64,000 nt of DNA from Anabas testudineus (GCF_900324465.2 NC_046627.1:7903610-7967609); one strand, 5' to 3'. Positions 48,610 through 60,027 are shown, counted from the first letter of the stretch. Made by a program: numbers and translations. Notes: generated by a model not told the origin, from the sequence alone.

Positions 48610-48960
48610 AATAAACTTGAGTGGCCTCGCCAACCTGTACAAATCCACGTCTCCCTCCTTAGTGTCCAACCTCGTATAAGTCCTCATATACTTATGTCAT
48701 ATTGTTTGTCCTTAGCCAACTCTACCTTTACCTTACACTGTATCTCCCTGTACTCCTGTCTACTCTCTTCAGTCCTCTCAGTGTCCTACTTCTTCTTAAC
48801 TAACCTCTTTCTTTGTATATACACACCTGAACGTCCTCATTCCACCAAGTCTCCTTATCTCACTGTCTACTTACTTAATAACACAACAAGTACCCTCCTA
48901 CCTGTCTCCCTGATCACATTAGCTGTACTTGTCATCTGAAAACACTTCCTGACCACAGAA
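48610..48960 (-). mobile_element. old RTE-type LINE, right part
   Basis: Matches 61.38-61.70 kb (CCAACCTGTACAAATCCAC, CTGTCTACTCTCTTCAGTCC, CTCTGTAACCTC-like spacing) and corresponds to the linker between endonuclease and reverse transcriptase. Together with 44050-44402 it is one old RTE copy split by the L2-like insertion. About 580 bases present in the 60-61 kb copy are missing at the junction. Confidence 0.75.
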
Positions 48961-49449
48961 AGAAGCAGCTTAAAGTCTGATCTGAAATGAACAGAGATCC
49001 AATAAAGGGAAGATACGACTGGTGTAATGTGTCTGAACCTTCTGGATTTAGTTCAAATTAAAATCCTTCAATCCACATGAAGACTTGTAGTGCTAACAGA
49101 ACATTACTACAACACATCACTACATCACCAGAGTTTACTGCAGTACTGTGAGTACTCTGGTCTGATAATTGTTGCACTGATCTGTGAATCAACTTTTAGC
49201 CTTCTAATCATCACAGGAGGCAAAAAAGGTCAATTATTGGTGAAAATATTGATCCTGATAACATTTATTAGTTCCAGCCATACTTCATGAGTTATTTTAA
49301 TATTTATAATTTAATTTCCATTAATATTTGCTCAGTTACAAATCAAGCAGTTTTCTTCTTCAGTTTTTACAAACTACAGCTTTGTTGTTTTTATTTTTAT
49401 GTTGAACTAACGAGAGTCAGTTTCTTATTCAAATGTTAAAACTTCTCAA

Positions 49450-49690
49450 AAGACACAACACTAACACTGGTTTATTAAATCGCTTCAAGCCATGTATTGT
49501 TTATTAAAAAGGTTGCTTGATTGTTACAGTTCATGCCTTATAATTTCTTTATGAATATAAAAAACAATTCAACAACATCATCACAAAAAACATTTATCAG
49601 CAAAAGAGCAGAATTAAAAATAAAACAAACAAACAAACAAACAGTGTTTCTCCCAGATGTTGATTCTACCTGTGATGGTGGCTGAGGGTC
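49450..49690 (-). repeat. zinc-finger 3' flank, copy 1 of 3
   Basis: This segment (GGTTTATTAAATCGCTTCA, ACAATTCAACAACATCATCA, CAGTGTTTCTCCCAGATG, GATTCTACCTGTGATGG) recurs at 63775-64000 and, in part, at 61738-61930. It contains minus-strand AATAAA motifs and lies 1.5 kb past the stop of the zinc-finger exon, so it may be that gene's 3' end. Confidence 0.6.
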
Positions 49691-50815
49691 TGATTTACTA
49701 CTGTAGACCTACACATAGCTGAACCAACCAAATACTGAGGATCTTAACACATTATTGACATGATATGAACATTTTAACTGACAGATTCAGATGATAATTA
49801 AAGATCATCAGGTTTCTATCCACCAACAACAGCACGTTTCATTTGTCCTGTCATCAATTTAAAACACTGAATTCACATCATTCATGCTGCTGTTTGACAA
49901 TTTAGTAGAATTAATTAGTTGTTTAATAAATTGAAAAGCAGACAGTAATACTATTTGTTGAAAATACCAATATGTTTTAAAGACTATTGAATGCTGATAA
50001 AAAACAAAATGAGCTACTAGAACTGACAATAATAGAACAATAATGAATTTAATCTAATTCAAAATGAAAAAACAGACAACTGTAATACTACATGTTAAAA
50101 TAAAAACACAATGAGTAGAATATTTTCAAAAGATAACAACATACATCAAATTCATCTTATGTAACTTTAGGAGATTTTAACAAGGAAAAAAGTGATGCAA
50201 AGTCCAGATCTTGAAGGACATAACATCATCTGTTGTCTCATTAGGATCATGTCCTGATGTTGTCGGTCGTGTATACAAGGACATAACAGCTACTGAAAAC
50301 CATTTGACTTGCTGCAATGACATTTCAACAAAATGGACAAACCTCCCACCAGATGTTTTTCACTTTGGTTTTGAAGGTGTCTTTGAATTCAGTCCTCTGT
50401 AGGTTGATAACTTGAATTTCCATCAAACAATGTGGCGTCCTGTTGTTTCTTCCACATAACCGAGTCCGGATCAGTGTAAATATCCAGCATGAACTTTTTA
50501 CCCATTGAGTTCTGATGGGTTTTAAAAGTGATCCTTACATTTTTTCAGCAGTTTAGTTTGACAGATTTTAAATTTTACTCATGGAAAACAAACTGTATTA
50601 CTGAGAACAGCTAGTTGAGGGTTAAGGGGGTCGTGCCTAAGGAACGAGAAAAATTCAAATGCCGGTTCCCCCACATGGAGGGCGGCGATGTTACCACTAA
50701 ACGATCTAGTTGCTTACAAAGTTACAGATTTTATAATTAATTAAACTAACGATTATGAACACAATTGTGCTTCTTAAAAACCTTTTCTGCAAGAAACCTT
50801 TTACATAATTAGAGC
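49691..50815. other. 3' flank of the zinc-finger locus
   Basis: AT-rich, probably 3' untranslated and flanking DNA of the minus-strand zinc-finger gene. No other gene seen. Confidence 0.4.
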
Positions 50816-51015
50816 ATGAGTACGGTTTGTGTCCAGTGTGGACACGTTAATGCCGTGAGAGTTCGGATGATGTATAGAAACATTTGTCACAGTCTTGACA
50901 CCAGTGTGGTTATAGTCCAGCATGGGAAAGCTCGTGTCTGTGATATGAATATGAAATGCTGAAGCTTTTTCTTCTTTGTTTACAACTGTGAGGTTTCTCT
51001 CCATTGTGGACTCGC
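50816..51015 (-). pseudogene. decayed zinc fingers beyond the zinc-finger stop codon
   Basis: Past the stop the minus strand still reads finger-like sequence: ERVHNGEKPHSC, ISYSYHRHELSH, then HWCQDCDKCFYTSSELSRH and, after a stop, RVHTGHKPY. The ORF above ends because its thirteenth finger (CQKTFLSAQTCSIHE in another frame) is shifted. At least two or three more fingers were once part of this gene and have decayed. Confidence 0.7.
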
Positions 51016-52113
51016 TCATGTATTGAGCAAGTCTGTGCTGATAGGAATGTTTTCTGACATTATTTGCACTTTTTTTCTTGCACAGGGTTTTTCTCCAGTG
51101 TGAATCCGTTCATGACGCCTTAACGAAAAGGACCTGCAAAAGATCTTCCCACATTGCTCACAAGGGTAGATTCTTTCTTTAGTGTGGATGTTTCTATGAA
51201 TTGTTAATTGTCCTATCTGAGTGAATCTCTTCCCACACTTTTCACATCTATATGGTTTCAGTCCAGTATGTATTCGTTCATGGTTGTTGCAGTTTCCTGA
51301 AGAAGTGAACGTTTTTTCACAGTGTCTGCACTGGTATGGTTTCTCTCCACTGTGAATACGTTTATGACTTTTTAAGTTTTCTAATCGAGCAAAATCTTTC
51401 CCACACTCATCACAGTGATAAGGCTTCTCTCCAGTGTGAATGAGAAAGTGACTTTTCAGGGAACATGACCGAGAGAAAGCTTTGCCACACTGATCACAAC
51501 TGAACGGTTTCTCTCCACTGTGAACTCTCTGATGACGTTTTAATTCTGTTGATAATACAAAAGCTTTACCACACTGCTCACAGCTGTATGGTTTCTCTTC
51601 ACTGTGAACTCTCTGATGATGTTTTAATTCTGTCGATGTTACAAAAGCTTTGTCACACTGCTCACAGCTGTATGGTTTCTCTCCACTGTGAAATCTCCGA
51701 TAGTGACTGTTTAGGTCTCCTTTTGATAAGAATGCACTGCCGCACTCCTGACAATGATGCGGTTTAGCTCCACTGTGATTTCTGATGTGGAGATTTAGTC
51801 CTTCTACTGATTTCAATGTCTTACCACACTGATCACAGCTGTATGGTTTCTCTTCACTGTGAACTCTCTGATGACGTTTTAATTCTGTTGATGTTACAAA
51901 AGCTTTACCACACTGCTCACAGCTGTATGGTTTCTCTTCACTGTGAACTCTGTGATGACGTTTTAATTCTGTTGATGTTACAAAAGCTTTACCACACTGA
52001 TCACAGCTGTATGGTTTCTCTCCAGTATGAACTCTCTCATGAATCTTAAGTTTGTATGATGAAGACAATTCTTTGTTACAATACTGACATTGTTTCTTTG
52101 CGTTTCTGTGTTT
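51016..52113 (-). CDS. C2H2 zinc-finger protein, terminal exon with 12 fingers
   Basis: A 1098-nt minus-strand exon follows the acceptor GTCATTTTAG and encodes 365 residues in phase 0. It starts with a first finger CQYCNKELSSSYKLKIHERVH and continues with eleven more, most with TGEKP- or SEEKP-type linkers. Several repeat the same recognition helix VTSTELKRHQRVH, a sign of recent finger duplication or conversion. One finger has HX4H spacing (HYRRFH). The product would be a nuclear DNA-binding protein. The ORF ends CARKKVQIMSENIPIS and NT after a frame change in finger 13. There is no in-frame ATG near the start, so an upstream exon is needed. The only nearby candidate (52206-52296) ends in the wrong phase, so the gene may be broken or an exon is unseen. 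Confidence 0.75.
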   Translation of the reverse strand, partial: KHRNAKKQCQYCNKELSSSYKLKIHERVHTGEKPYSCDQCGKAFVTSTELKRHHRVHSEEKPYSCEQCGKAFVTSTELKRHQRVHSEEKPYSCDQCGKTLKSVEGLNLHIRNHSGAKPHHCQECGSAFLSKGDLNSHYRRFHSGEKPYSCEQCDKAFVTSTELKHHQRVHSEEKPYSCEQCGKAFVLSTELKRHQRVHSGEKPFSCDQCGKAFSRSCSLKSHFLIHTGEKPYHCDECGKDFARLENLKSHKRIHSGEKPYQCRHCEKTFTSSGNCNNHERIHTGLKPYRCEKCGKRFTQIGQLTIHRNIHTKERIYPCEQCGKIFCRSFSLRRHERIHTGEKPCARKKVQIMSENIPISTDLLNT

Positions 52114-52205
52114 CTAAAATGACAGAGAGAGAAAATTTAAGGTTTTGTTAATGGAGATAATAAAAAATGCAAAGTATGTGAGATGTAAGAGATTTAAATA
52201 CTCAC

Positions 52206-52296
52206 CTTTTGGGGAGAACTCATCCTGCTTCTTTCTCAGAGGCACCAGATTTGACAAAGCTGTCCTGATATCAGACAAAACAATGCTCGTCCTCAC
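52206..52296 (-). CDS. candidate upstream exon of the zinc-finger gene
   Basis: A 91-nt minus-strand segment between a TTCATCTCAG acceptor and an AAAAG|GTGAGT donor, open as VRTSIVLSDIRTALSNLVPL followed by RKKQDEFSPK. It ends in phase 1 while the finger exon starts in phase 0. The conserved splice sites argue for a transcribed exon, but its coding status is open. Confidence 0.4.
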
Positions 52297-53159
52297 CTGA
52301 GATGAATGTGATCTGTGAACCAACAAAGACACAAGATAAGACAAAAAACACAGCTACAGAATATCACTGACTCAGGAGATGAGGATCACTGTGTGCAATT
52401 GATCCAGTTGATCCTTCAGATGATTAATCGGGCTGATCTCATGATGTCTGCTCTCACACCGGTAAGTTAGTAAAAAAAACTTCTGTCCTGGAGAGACTTG
52501 GCAGCATTCACAAATGAGAGAGAGCTACAGATGAGAAATGTCTCTCTAAACACCACCACTGAAGAAATAATCTTTTTTGGCTTCTCAATCCACATGACCT
52601 GCCTTGGCTTCCCCAGACTCAAAATGTTTTGTCAGAGCAAAACCACAGGGCCAATAATAAGCCAGAAAATGACAAGAACACGTTCTTCAAGTTGAGAATC
52701 TCACTGAAAATTGTCATTGACCTGAAAGTAATAGAGGAGACAAAGAGAGACATCCTTTGGAGGGTAAGGTAAGGCTGTCTTAACCTCCAGAAACTAGAAA
52801 AGTCTGCATTGACAAGCAAATGATTATTTTTATGGGCCACTGTTTCATCAGGCAATTTGTTCCAGGTAAGCCGTACTCTACTGGTTAAAGGTATTTGTAC
52901 TGGGTGGGGTGGACCTCTGTGACCGCAGTTGCAAGATATTCTTCTGCATAACAAACACCAAACTAGGACAGGAGATCTACTGAATAAGTAAGGGTTGTTT
53001 GAAATTTGTTTGTGTCATTTCTCTCTAGTCTGCTGATTTAGCCTGTTTGTCAGTCTGTTTCAATAAGTATTAGGAACTGTAGTTAGAGTGCTTTGATCTA
53101 TTTTTGGTGGTAGTTTCAGCTTAGTAATCACAGAGCATTCACACCTTTGACCTAACAAA
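52297..53159. other. presumed intron of the zinc-finger gene
   Basis: No exon or repeat that I can classify. Confidence 0.35.
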
Positions 53160-53945
53160 GGCACACAAATTAGTTTGGTTTCTACCAGGGGGCGGTTTCA
53201 GCCGTAGCCAATTACGACCATATTTAAAGCACCTGTCTTATAGGAGCGTCAGAACCTTGTGTTCAGCCCTCTTTGTGTGAAGACCGATTTGGGTAAAGAC
53301 CTGCAAGTCTACCTGTGCGAGTCTGATTTGGGTAAAGACCTCCGAGTCTACCTGTGCGAGTCCACCGAGCAAGGACACCGCAAGACGCAAGGTTTCCAAC
53401 TTTATTTGCACTTTTTTCTTTCTCTTCACTTTACCCCCTTCCGCTTCTTAAAGCCTTTCTGTCTCCTTTCTTCCAATGTGTTTTCAGCAGATTCCAGTCC
53501 TCCTCGGCAGACGCAGGACATGGCGTTCTCCGAGAGGACGATGCATTTCCCACCTGCGGCCCCTCACCCAGAACACCTCGCCACCGGCCTCTTTTTCTCT
53601 TTCCCTGTGGAACTGTCAGTTGGCGGTGAACAAGGCAGACTTCATTCCAGCTTTTGCTACAACCTCAGCTGTTGTAAGCTTGCCGCAAAACACGGCCACC
53701 CCAGCCGCGCTCTCCACCGGCTTTGCTTTTTCACACACTCCTCGCCCATCACGCCGGGGGGGGGGGGGGGGGCGGGACTGGTCTCCTCGTAGTAGATACG
53801 TGAAAGTTCTTCACTATGGCACCCTTTAGTAGTCTGTCTTCATTGGAATATCATGCCGTTAGGATTACAGCACCGATCACAGCCCACATCATTGTGATCT
53901 ACCGACCGCCGGGCCAACTGGGGGACTTTTGTGACGAGCTGGATA
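53160..53945 (+). mobile_element. L2-like LINE, 5' part with promoter-like region
   Basis: It begins with a GC box (GGGGGCGG), CCAAT (GTAGCCAATT) and a TATA-like ATATTTAAAG near 53220, followed by two 39-bp tandem units (53286-53324 and 53325-53363: GATTTGGGTAAAGACCT ... GTGCGAGTC). The start of an endonuclease frame follows: LSSLEYHAVRITAPI, HIIVIYRPPGQLGDFCDELD at 53816-53944. A run of 16 G residues lies at about 53757-53772. The promoter-like part is assigned to this LINE by position only. The frame is cut by the inner LINE and resumes at 55135. Confidence 0.6.
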
Positions 53946-55134
53946 TTCAAGATTCAAAAAACTTTATTAATCCCAGAGGGAAATTGTTTTGCCTCATTAC
54001 CATTGTTCTCAAAACAGACAGAAAGAAAAGGAACCACAACCAGGAAAGATCCAACACCAACATAAATACACAATAACATCAATATCGAAAAACTCGATAT
54101 ATATACAGAATATGTAAAATAGATAAATGAAATTGGGTCAATATATTCACCACAAGTATATGAGTTTCACTTCCCCCACCCCTTACAGAGGGGGGAGGAA
54201 TTGTACAGATTGATGGCCACAGGTAGAAAGGATCTCCTGTGGCGCTCTGTGGAGCATTTAATGTTAATAAGTCTTTGGCTGAACGTGCTCTTCTGTCCAG
54301 CCAACACATTGTGCAGTGGGTGGGAGGGATTGTCCAAGATTAAGAGGAGTTTGGACAGCATCCTCCTCTCAGCCACAACATGTAGAGGGTCCAGCTCCAC
54401 CCCCAGAACAGAGCCAGCCCTCCTAATCAGCTTGTTTAGTCTGTTAGTGTCTGCCACCTTCATGTTGCTGCCCCAGCAGACCACAGCATAAAAGATGACA
54501 CTCATAAAACATCCGCAGCATGGTGCTGCAGACGTTGAAGGACCTGAGTCTCCTCAGGAAGTACATCCGGCTCTGAGCCTTTCTGTACAATGCTGATGAG
54601 TTTTTGGTACAGTCCAGTTTGTTGTCCAAGTACACTCCCAGGTATTTGTACTCAGATACAACCTCCACCTCCTCCCCCTGTATAGAGAGAGGGATGACAG
54701 GACTCCCAGATTTCCTGAAGTCCATCGCCAGCTCCTTTGTTTTGTTGATGTTGAGTTGCAGATGGTTGAGTCCACACCAGTCAATGAAACTATCCACCAC
54801 TCCACGGTACTCTGTGACATTGCCACCCTTAATACATCCTACAATTGCAGAGTCATCAGAGAACTTCTGAAGATGACAGGACTCTGAGTTGTACCTGAAG
54901 TCTGAGGTGTACAGGGTGAAGAGGACCCAGGGCTTATTGTTTGGGAAGTAGCAAATGGTTTTTGTGGGTACGTGGGTGTCCACACAGAAATTAATGTAGT
55001 CAGAGATGCAGTCCGTCAGTCCATCAATGTCCTCACCGTGAGGGTCACAGAGAGTCTTCCAGTCTGTCTCTTCAAAGCATCCCTGCAGGGCAAGGTGTGC
55101 CCCCTCTGTCCACCTCTTTACTGTTTTAATGGTA
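53946..55134 (-). mobile_element. Rex1/CR1-group LINE inserted in the L2-like LINE
   Basis: The minus-strand reverse transcriptase C-terminal half reads FSDDSAIVGCI, VDSFIDWCGLNHLQLNINKT, VVSEYKYLGVYLDNKLDCT, QSRMYFLRRLRSFNVC and NRLNKLIRRAGSVLGVELDP, with several frame changes. The 3' end on the minus strand is GGGATTAATAAAGTTTTTTG, then AATCTTGAATATC. It is 5'-truncated. It interrupts the plus-strand frame between FCDELD and MLLSQFPEDG. Confidence 0.8.
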
Positions 55135-56205
55135 AGCTATTGTTATATTGATATGCTATTGTCTCAGTTCCCTGAGGATGGCACTCCTCTTATCGTCTTA
55201 GGAGATCTCAACATCCACCTCAATAAACCACAGGCATCTGACGTGCTCGCTCTTCTGAACACGTTTGACCTTAGACTAGTCTCCACTCCTCCAACTCACA
55301 AAGCTGGCAACAACCTGGACCTCGTTCTGATCCGACATTGCACTATGGACAACATCTCTGTCACTCCTCTGCATTTGTCGGATCACTTCTTCATTCAGCT
55401 CACAGTCTTCATCTCTAGACCGTCTCATTCTTCCACTGCATTGGAAACATTCCACCGCAACCTTAGATCTCTCAACCCGGAGCAGTTTTCTTCCCTGGGT
55501 CTGCAGCACTGCCCTCATCGCAGGTCTTATCCACCTACGACACCGACGCAGCCACGGACAGGCTCTGCGATAGTCTTTCATTCTGCCTGGATAGTCTGTG
55601 CCCAACATCTACTAGACCTGCTCGTCCTTCAGCTTCCACCGTGGCTCACCGACCAGATCCGTGAACAACGCACGGTGCTCAGGAGTGCTGAGAGGAAGTG
55701 GCGCAAATCCACGTCTCAACCTGCTCTAACTGATTATCAGGATTTGCTTCAATCTTTCTCTTACAGTGTCACCAGGGCGAAGACTGAATACTACCAGGAC
55801 AAGCTCAGCAACACCACAGACACCAGAAAGCAACTTTCAAGTCTCTACTTTATCTACCCCCACCTCCACCACCCACCTGTCTCACAGCTGACGACTTCGC
55901 CTCCTTTTTTACCAACAAGGTGGCAGCCATCAGCTCCCAGTTCTCTCCTCCTGACAATGACATTCTGCTTACTAAACCTGACGATGCATCTCACTTCACT
56001 TTTTCAACACTGTCAGAGGACGATGTATCCACCCTCCTCCTCTCAAATCGCCCGACCACCTGTTCTCTGGATCCAATCCCCTCTACTCTTCTTCAAGCTA
56101 TCGCACCAACACTAATACCAGCCATTACACAGATCATCAACACCTCTTTCACAACAGGCACCTTTCCCACCTCATTCAAGCAGGCCCAGATTACTCCACT
56201 ATAGA
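55135..56205 (+). mobile_element. L2-like LINE, continuation
   Basis: The plus strand resumes the endonuclease: MLLSQFPEDGTPLIVLGDLN, FDLRLVSTPPTHKAGN, DLVLIRHCTMDN and LSDHFFIQL. It then runs through the linker (RSAERKWRKS, AKTEYYQDKL) to the beginning of the reverse transcriptase (SNRPTTCSLDPIPSTLL, FPTSFKQAQITPL), with frame changes. The copy stops abruptly at 56205, where a fold-back inverted repeat begins. Confidence 0.8.
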
Positions 56206-56238
56206 AGAAGCCTTCTCTGGATCCCAGAGAAGGCTTCT
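56206..56238. repeat. 15-bp perfect inverted repeat with a 3-base loop
   Basis: AGAAGCCTTCTCTGG, loop ATC, then its exact reverse complement. The left arm is LINE sequence and the right arm is its inverted copy, sitting exactly where the LINE similarity ends. Confidence 0.9.
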
Positions 56239-57427
56239 AGTTGGAAGAACAATGAAGAGAACAGTGAAGAGAAGGTGGTGTTACAGATTCAAACCTGTGC
56301 TACCCAGGACCTCTGGACTGGAGACTTTAATTTATGTTCATGTTCAGTTTCATTTAGAAAGTTTCATTAGAAAATGGATTGACATTCTTGTTTTCTTGTC
56401 AGTCTATTCTGATTTTGAAGTGTAGCTGTTTTCTAACAGTAAATTTGTTCTGCTGTCCACTACAGTGGACATGTTGTAAAATATCAAATAATAATATGTC
56501 TGTGAAGATTTTCAGTCCTCCAGGTAAAGTTATCTGGAAGTTGAGTCGTGACAACTGTACGTCTTTCTTGTTAGGTTGAAATGTTTCACTACTCATCGAA
56601 GTCGCTTCTTCAGTCTGAGGAAAGTTGGTTAGAGACAAACAACAAACCCTTCAGGCTGGAAACCAACTAGTGATGTCTGTCTGACTTCACCTGATCTTGT
56701 TTTGTTGTGGAAAAAGATCTGGAAAAAGACTGGATCAAACCAGTTGAATCTAGTTTGATCCAGTCAAGTGATTCACACTAGAGACCGAAGCAGTCAGTGC
56801 TTCAAAAGTCATTGGTCCCGTGTCTTTTTCAACACCAAAGTAAGATCAGGTGAAGTCAGACACACATTCAACAGGTTCCTTGATGTGTATTAGCACTACA
56901 GTATATAGCCACTGTAAATAATGCACAACATGTTTCACCAAGAACACCTTTTACCAACAACTACTGACTAATAATCAACTAATCTTTACAAACATGTATG
57001 AACATTATTCACAGAAACTCTAGTTACACTCATCACATCATATAAAGACGCTGCTTTTACCACAAATCTTTGAATGAATGAACCCATTTTCAAGACAATT
57101 GATGAATTGATTCATTTGAACACGATCAAAACAACCTGGAAGAAACATTTTTCTTGGTTTTCAGGAGTAAATATATGTCTTCATAAAATAAAGTTAAACA
57201 TTAACAGTGAAAACAAAGACACGGTTACACTGTTATGAAAGGAAGCGTGGAAACTTTGGTTTCTTTAAAGAGCTGTAGAGTCCAACAAAAACACGTAAAA
57301 CCCACGATTGTTGCTAAAACTGAAATAACTCAGTTTAGTTTCTTTGAAATATAAGTTTAAAACTATCATTTAGTACTTTTAACTACGTTTTAACGACGTT
57401 AAAACGGGAGAACCCGCATGGACTCAC
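56239..57427. other. presumed intron of the zinc-finger gene
   Basis: Mostly unclassified. The segment 56535-56650 (GTTGAGTCGTGACAACTGT, TTTCACTACTCATCGAAGTC, GCTTCTTCAGT) matches 31205-31310, an unclassified dispersed repeat. Confidence 0.45.
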
Positions 57428-57482
57428 CTCAACTCAGAGACGGAGGAAAACAGGAAGTATCCACAGGAAGTGACATCATTGG
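57428..57482 (-). promoter_or_regulatory. possible first exon and promoter of the zinc-finger gene
   Basis: The minus strand reads TGATGTCACTTCCTG, ATACTTCCTGTTTTCC and then a consensus donor GAG|GTGAGT at 57427. Two ETS-type ACTTCCTG motifs and a CRE-like TGATGTCA just before a splice donor look like a TATA-less promoter with a noncoding first exon. It points toward the zinc-finger exons 5 kb away. No transcript evidence is available. Confidence 0.4.
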
Positions 57483-58512
57483 GTCAGAGGTCATGCACAG
57501 AAAATTAGTTAAGAAAATAAAAGCTCCTTCAAAATAATGTTACAGATACGGTTCACAAAGCTAAATACATACGTGTAGATGTGGTAGAGTGATGTTGTTC
57601 CTGTGATGTGAACAGGACATTTTACGTTATAGTAAAAGCACGTGTTTAACAGAGACTTTTATTTTGGCGGACACAGACGACTTTCTGGTTCCGTATCTGT
57701 ATGTGACTTGTTCTGGGGTGGCCGCAGATTGTGGATCCAGGTGCTGCAGTTGTTCTTAGCTGACTGTAAGACCTCAAGGCATGATGGGAGACACCTGGCT
57801 CCCACCTGATCTACGATCTGATTGGTTCAGGTGTTGAATATTGTGACTTGTCAGAAAAGTTGTCTGGAACTAGTCCTTTCAGGATACTAAAATAACATCT
57901 GCACAGATGTTTGAGCCCTGATAGTCTCAAAAGACCATTCATCTAAATGTAGCTTATATCTTGGATTTCTATGAACTTAATAATGTTATACATTTATAGT
58001 TTAATAGAGCATTTATGTTTGAGAAACAATGGCCGAATTCCTGTTTTCAAAATAACAAACATCAGCAGAACACATAATGTATTTACACTAACAGGTCTAA
58101 TAATACATGTAATCTATCTTTTATGAATTAAATCAAACTGCGTAAACAAAAAATATTTCTGATATTTTTCATGTTCTACAGGAACAAAACTACACTCACA
58201 CAATATTCATGTATACAAGTTTACAACTCATCACCACAGGACACACAGGACGTCACCATCATCATTAAACTTTTATTATATTTATATTTTATCAGTAGTG
58301 AACACTTGTTCGCTGGATTCAGGTTTCATTGCAGCAGATGTTTCATCTAGACAATGTTGTTTTCAGATGTTAAACCACACACTGCATCTATGACAGCAGC
58401 ATTTTGTTTTTGTCTTTTGTTTGTTTGTTTCAGTCAGGACTGAAACCACAACCCTGACAGACACAGTCATACAGGAAAGAGGGGGGGTTTTATTAACCAG
58501 GAAATGATCAAG
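57483..58512. other. no gene recognised
   Basis: AT-rich spacer between the presumed zinc-finger promoter and the Fc-receptor-like pseudogene. A run of Gs (GAGGGGGGGTTTT) lies near 58480. Confidence 0.4.
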
Positions 58513-60027
58513 ATGGAGGAAACATCTCTGCTGTGGCTGCTCTGTAAGTTCTCTCTGTGTCTAATGTTGTTGTATCCATCTGGAAATGTTGGTCTCAGAT
58601 CTCCTCTCTAATAATAATGTAGGTTTGTGAGAGCTCCAGAGGTAAATGATGGTTTTAACAGAGTTCTTAGTGTTTTTATTTAGAAATGAGATCGTTATTG
58701 ATGAACTCTCTTTAACACAGATCACAGTAATAATGTTCTTTAATATGAACAGTTTCTGAATCAAATGTCATGTTTTATCTTCCTCTGTCTCTTTTCATTT
58801 ACCAATAATCCTTCATCACTGTTCTTATTCAAAGATCATTCTCTGTGAACTGGATTCTGCTGTTTCTCTGTTGCTTTAGTTTCCTGTTGTGTCACAGATT
58901 CTGACTTTTGTGTCTTTTCTCTTTAGTTGTGATCTCACTGCTTTTCTGCACAACAAACCAAGGTCAGTTAACTTCTTCTATCACAGGCTGAAACTCACCA
59001 ACTGTCTGTGAAACACTGAGACAAGTTCTCATTCTGTTTGTGTTGGTTTCCTCTGTGTTTCCTCCTTACTGCTAGAAAACGTACGTGTTACATTATTCAG
59101 TGACTCTAAATTCCCAGTGGGTGTGAATGTGAGTGTTAATGATCATGAGTCTGTAAATAATCTCTGTGTCAGCTGGTGATAAACTAATTTTCCCACCTCT
59201 CGCTCTATGAAAACTGGGTCTGTCTCCAGAATTGATTCATTTCTTGCTGAAGGACAGTGTCTAGTGTAGAAAATGACGACAATGAGAAGATAAGGATGAA
59301 AAACATTAGGGTTAGACTCAGATACTGAGTGTCTCTGTTAAGGGGACAGTGTCATCTTAATTAAAGAGAACTGGAAAACTGTGCTGAAATAAAAGTACAA
59401 GTAAAATTACTTGGGACAAATTTAAACAAAAGTAGATACTGAGTTTAAATGTACTCTGCAATTAAGATGTTTCAAATTGTACACAAACAGATTTAAAACC
59501 TGCTCAAGAGAGGACTTGAATATGTCAACATGCTCAGTCTACAACAAACTGAGAAATCAACAACAGTAATTTGATTTTAAATCTTTCTTCTCTGCAGTTC
59601 GTCTGACTGTGAGTCCCAGCAGTTCTCAGCTGTTTACAGGAGACTTTATCTCTCTGAGCTGTGAGGAGGACGACAGCTCTGCTGGATGGACACTGAGGAG
59701 AAACACAACCAGAGAAACCAGAGCTGAGTGTGATGAGTGGGGAGAATAATCTGGTTCCTCCTGTAACATCCATGGCTTCTTCTCATGGGAAAGTGGAGTT
59801 TACTGGTGTGAGTCCAGAGAGTCACTTGTTTCATCCACACATTCACCTGAACAGGTGAATTCTCTCTACAGGTAAACCAACAACCACACCTTCTGCCTCA
59901 GAACAGAATCCCCACCACCTCCCTCCAACTTGTGTTCAGACTGGTCCTCCACCTGGTGGTGTTCTGTTGGTGCTGCATCTCCACTCTCCTCCTGTTGTCT
60001 TTATATCAACACAGACCCACAATAAGT
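58513..60027 (+). pseudogene. Fc-receptor-like pseudogene
   Basis: A broken paralogue of the gene at 30.2 kb. Exon 1 (58513-58543, MEETSLLWLL), exon 2 (58927-58962, FVISLLFCTTNQ) and the exon 3 start at 59598 ([16 protein letters not shown]) keep their splice sites. In D1 an in-frame TAA occurs at about 59746 (GGA GAA TAA), where the intact gene has GGA GAA CCA. After [10 protein letters not shown] the sequence jumps straight to the intron in front of the transmembrane exon (TTTCATCCACACATTCACC), so the end of D1 and all of D2 are deleted. The transmembrane region (GGTCCTCCACCTGGTGGTGT) remains but is frameshifted. Not able to give a normal receptor. Confidence 0.85.

Noticed and set aside
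51549-52049. Plus-strand repetitive frames opposite the zinc fingers
   Set aside because: Antisense readings of the finger repeats.
53757-53772. G homopolymer as a possible regulatory quadruplex
   Set aside because: A single 16-base G run in LINE-derived DNA may equally be a replication or assembly artefact; nothing else supports a function.
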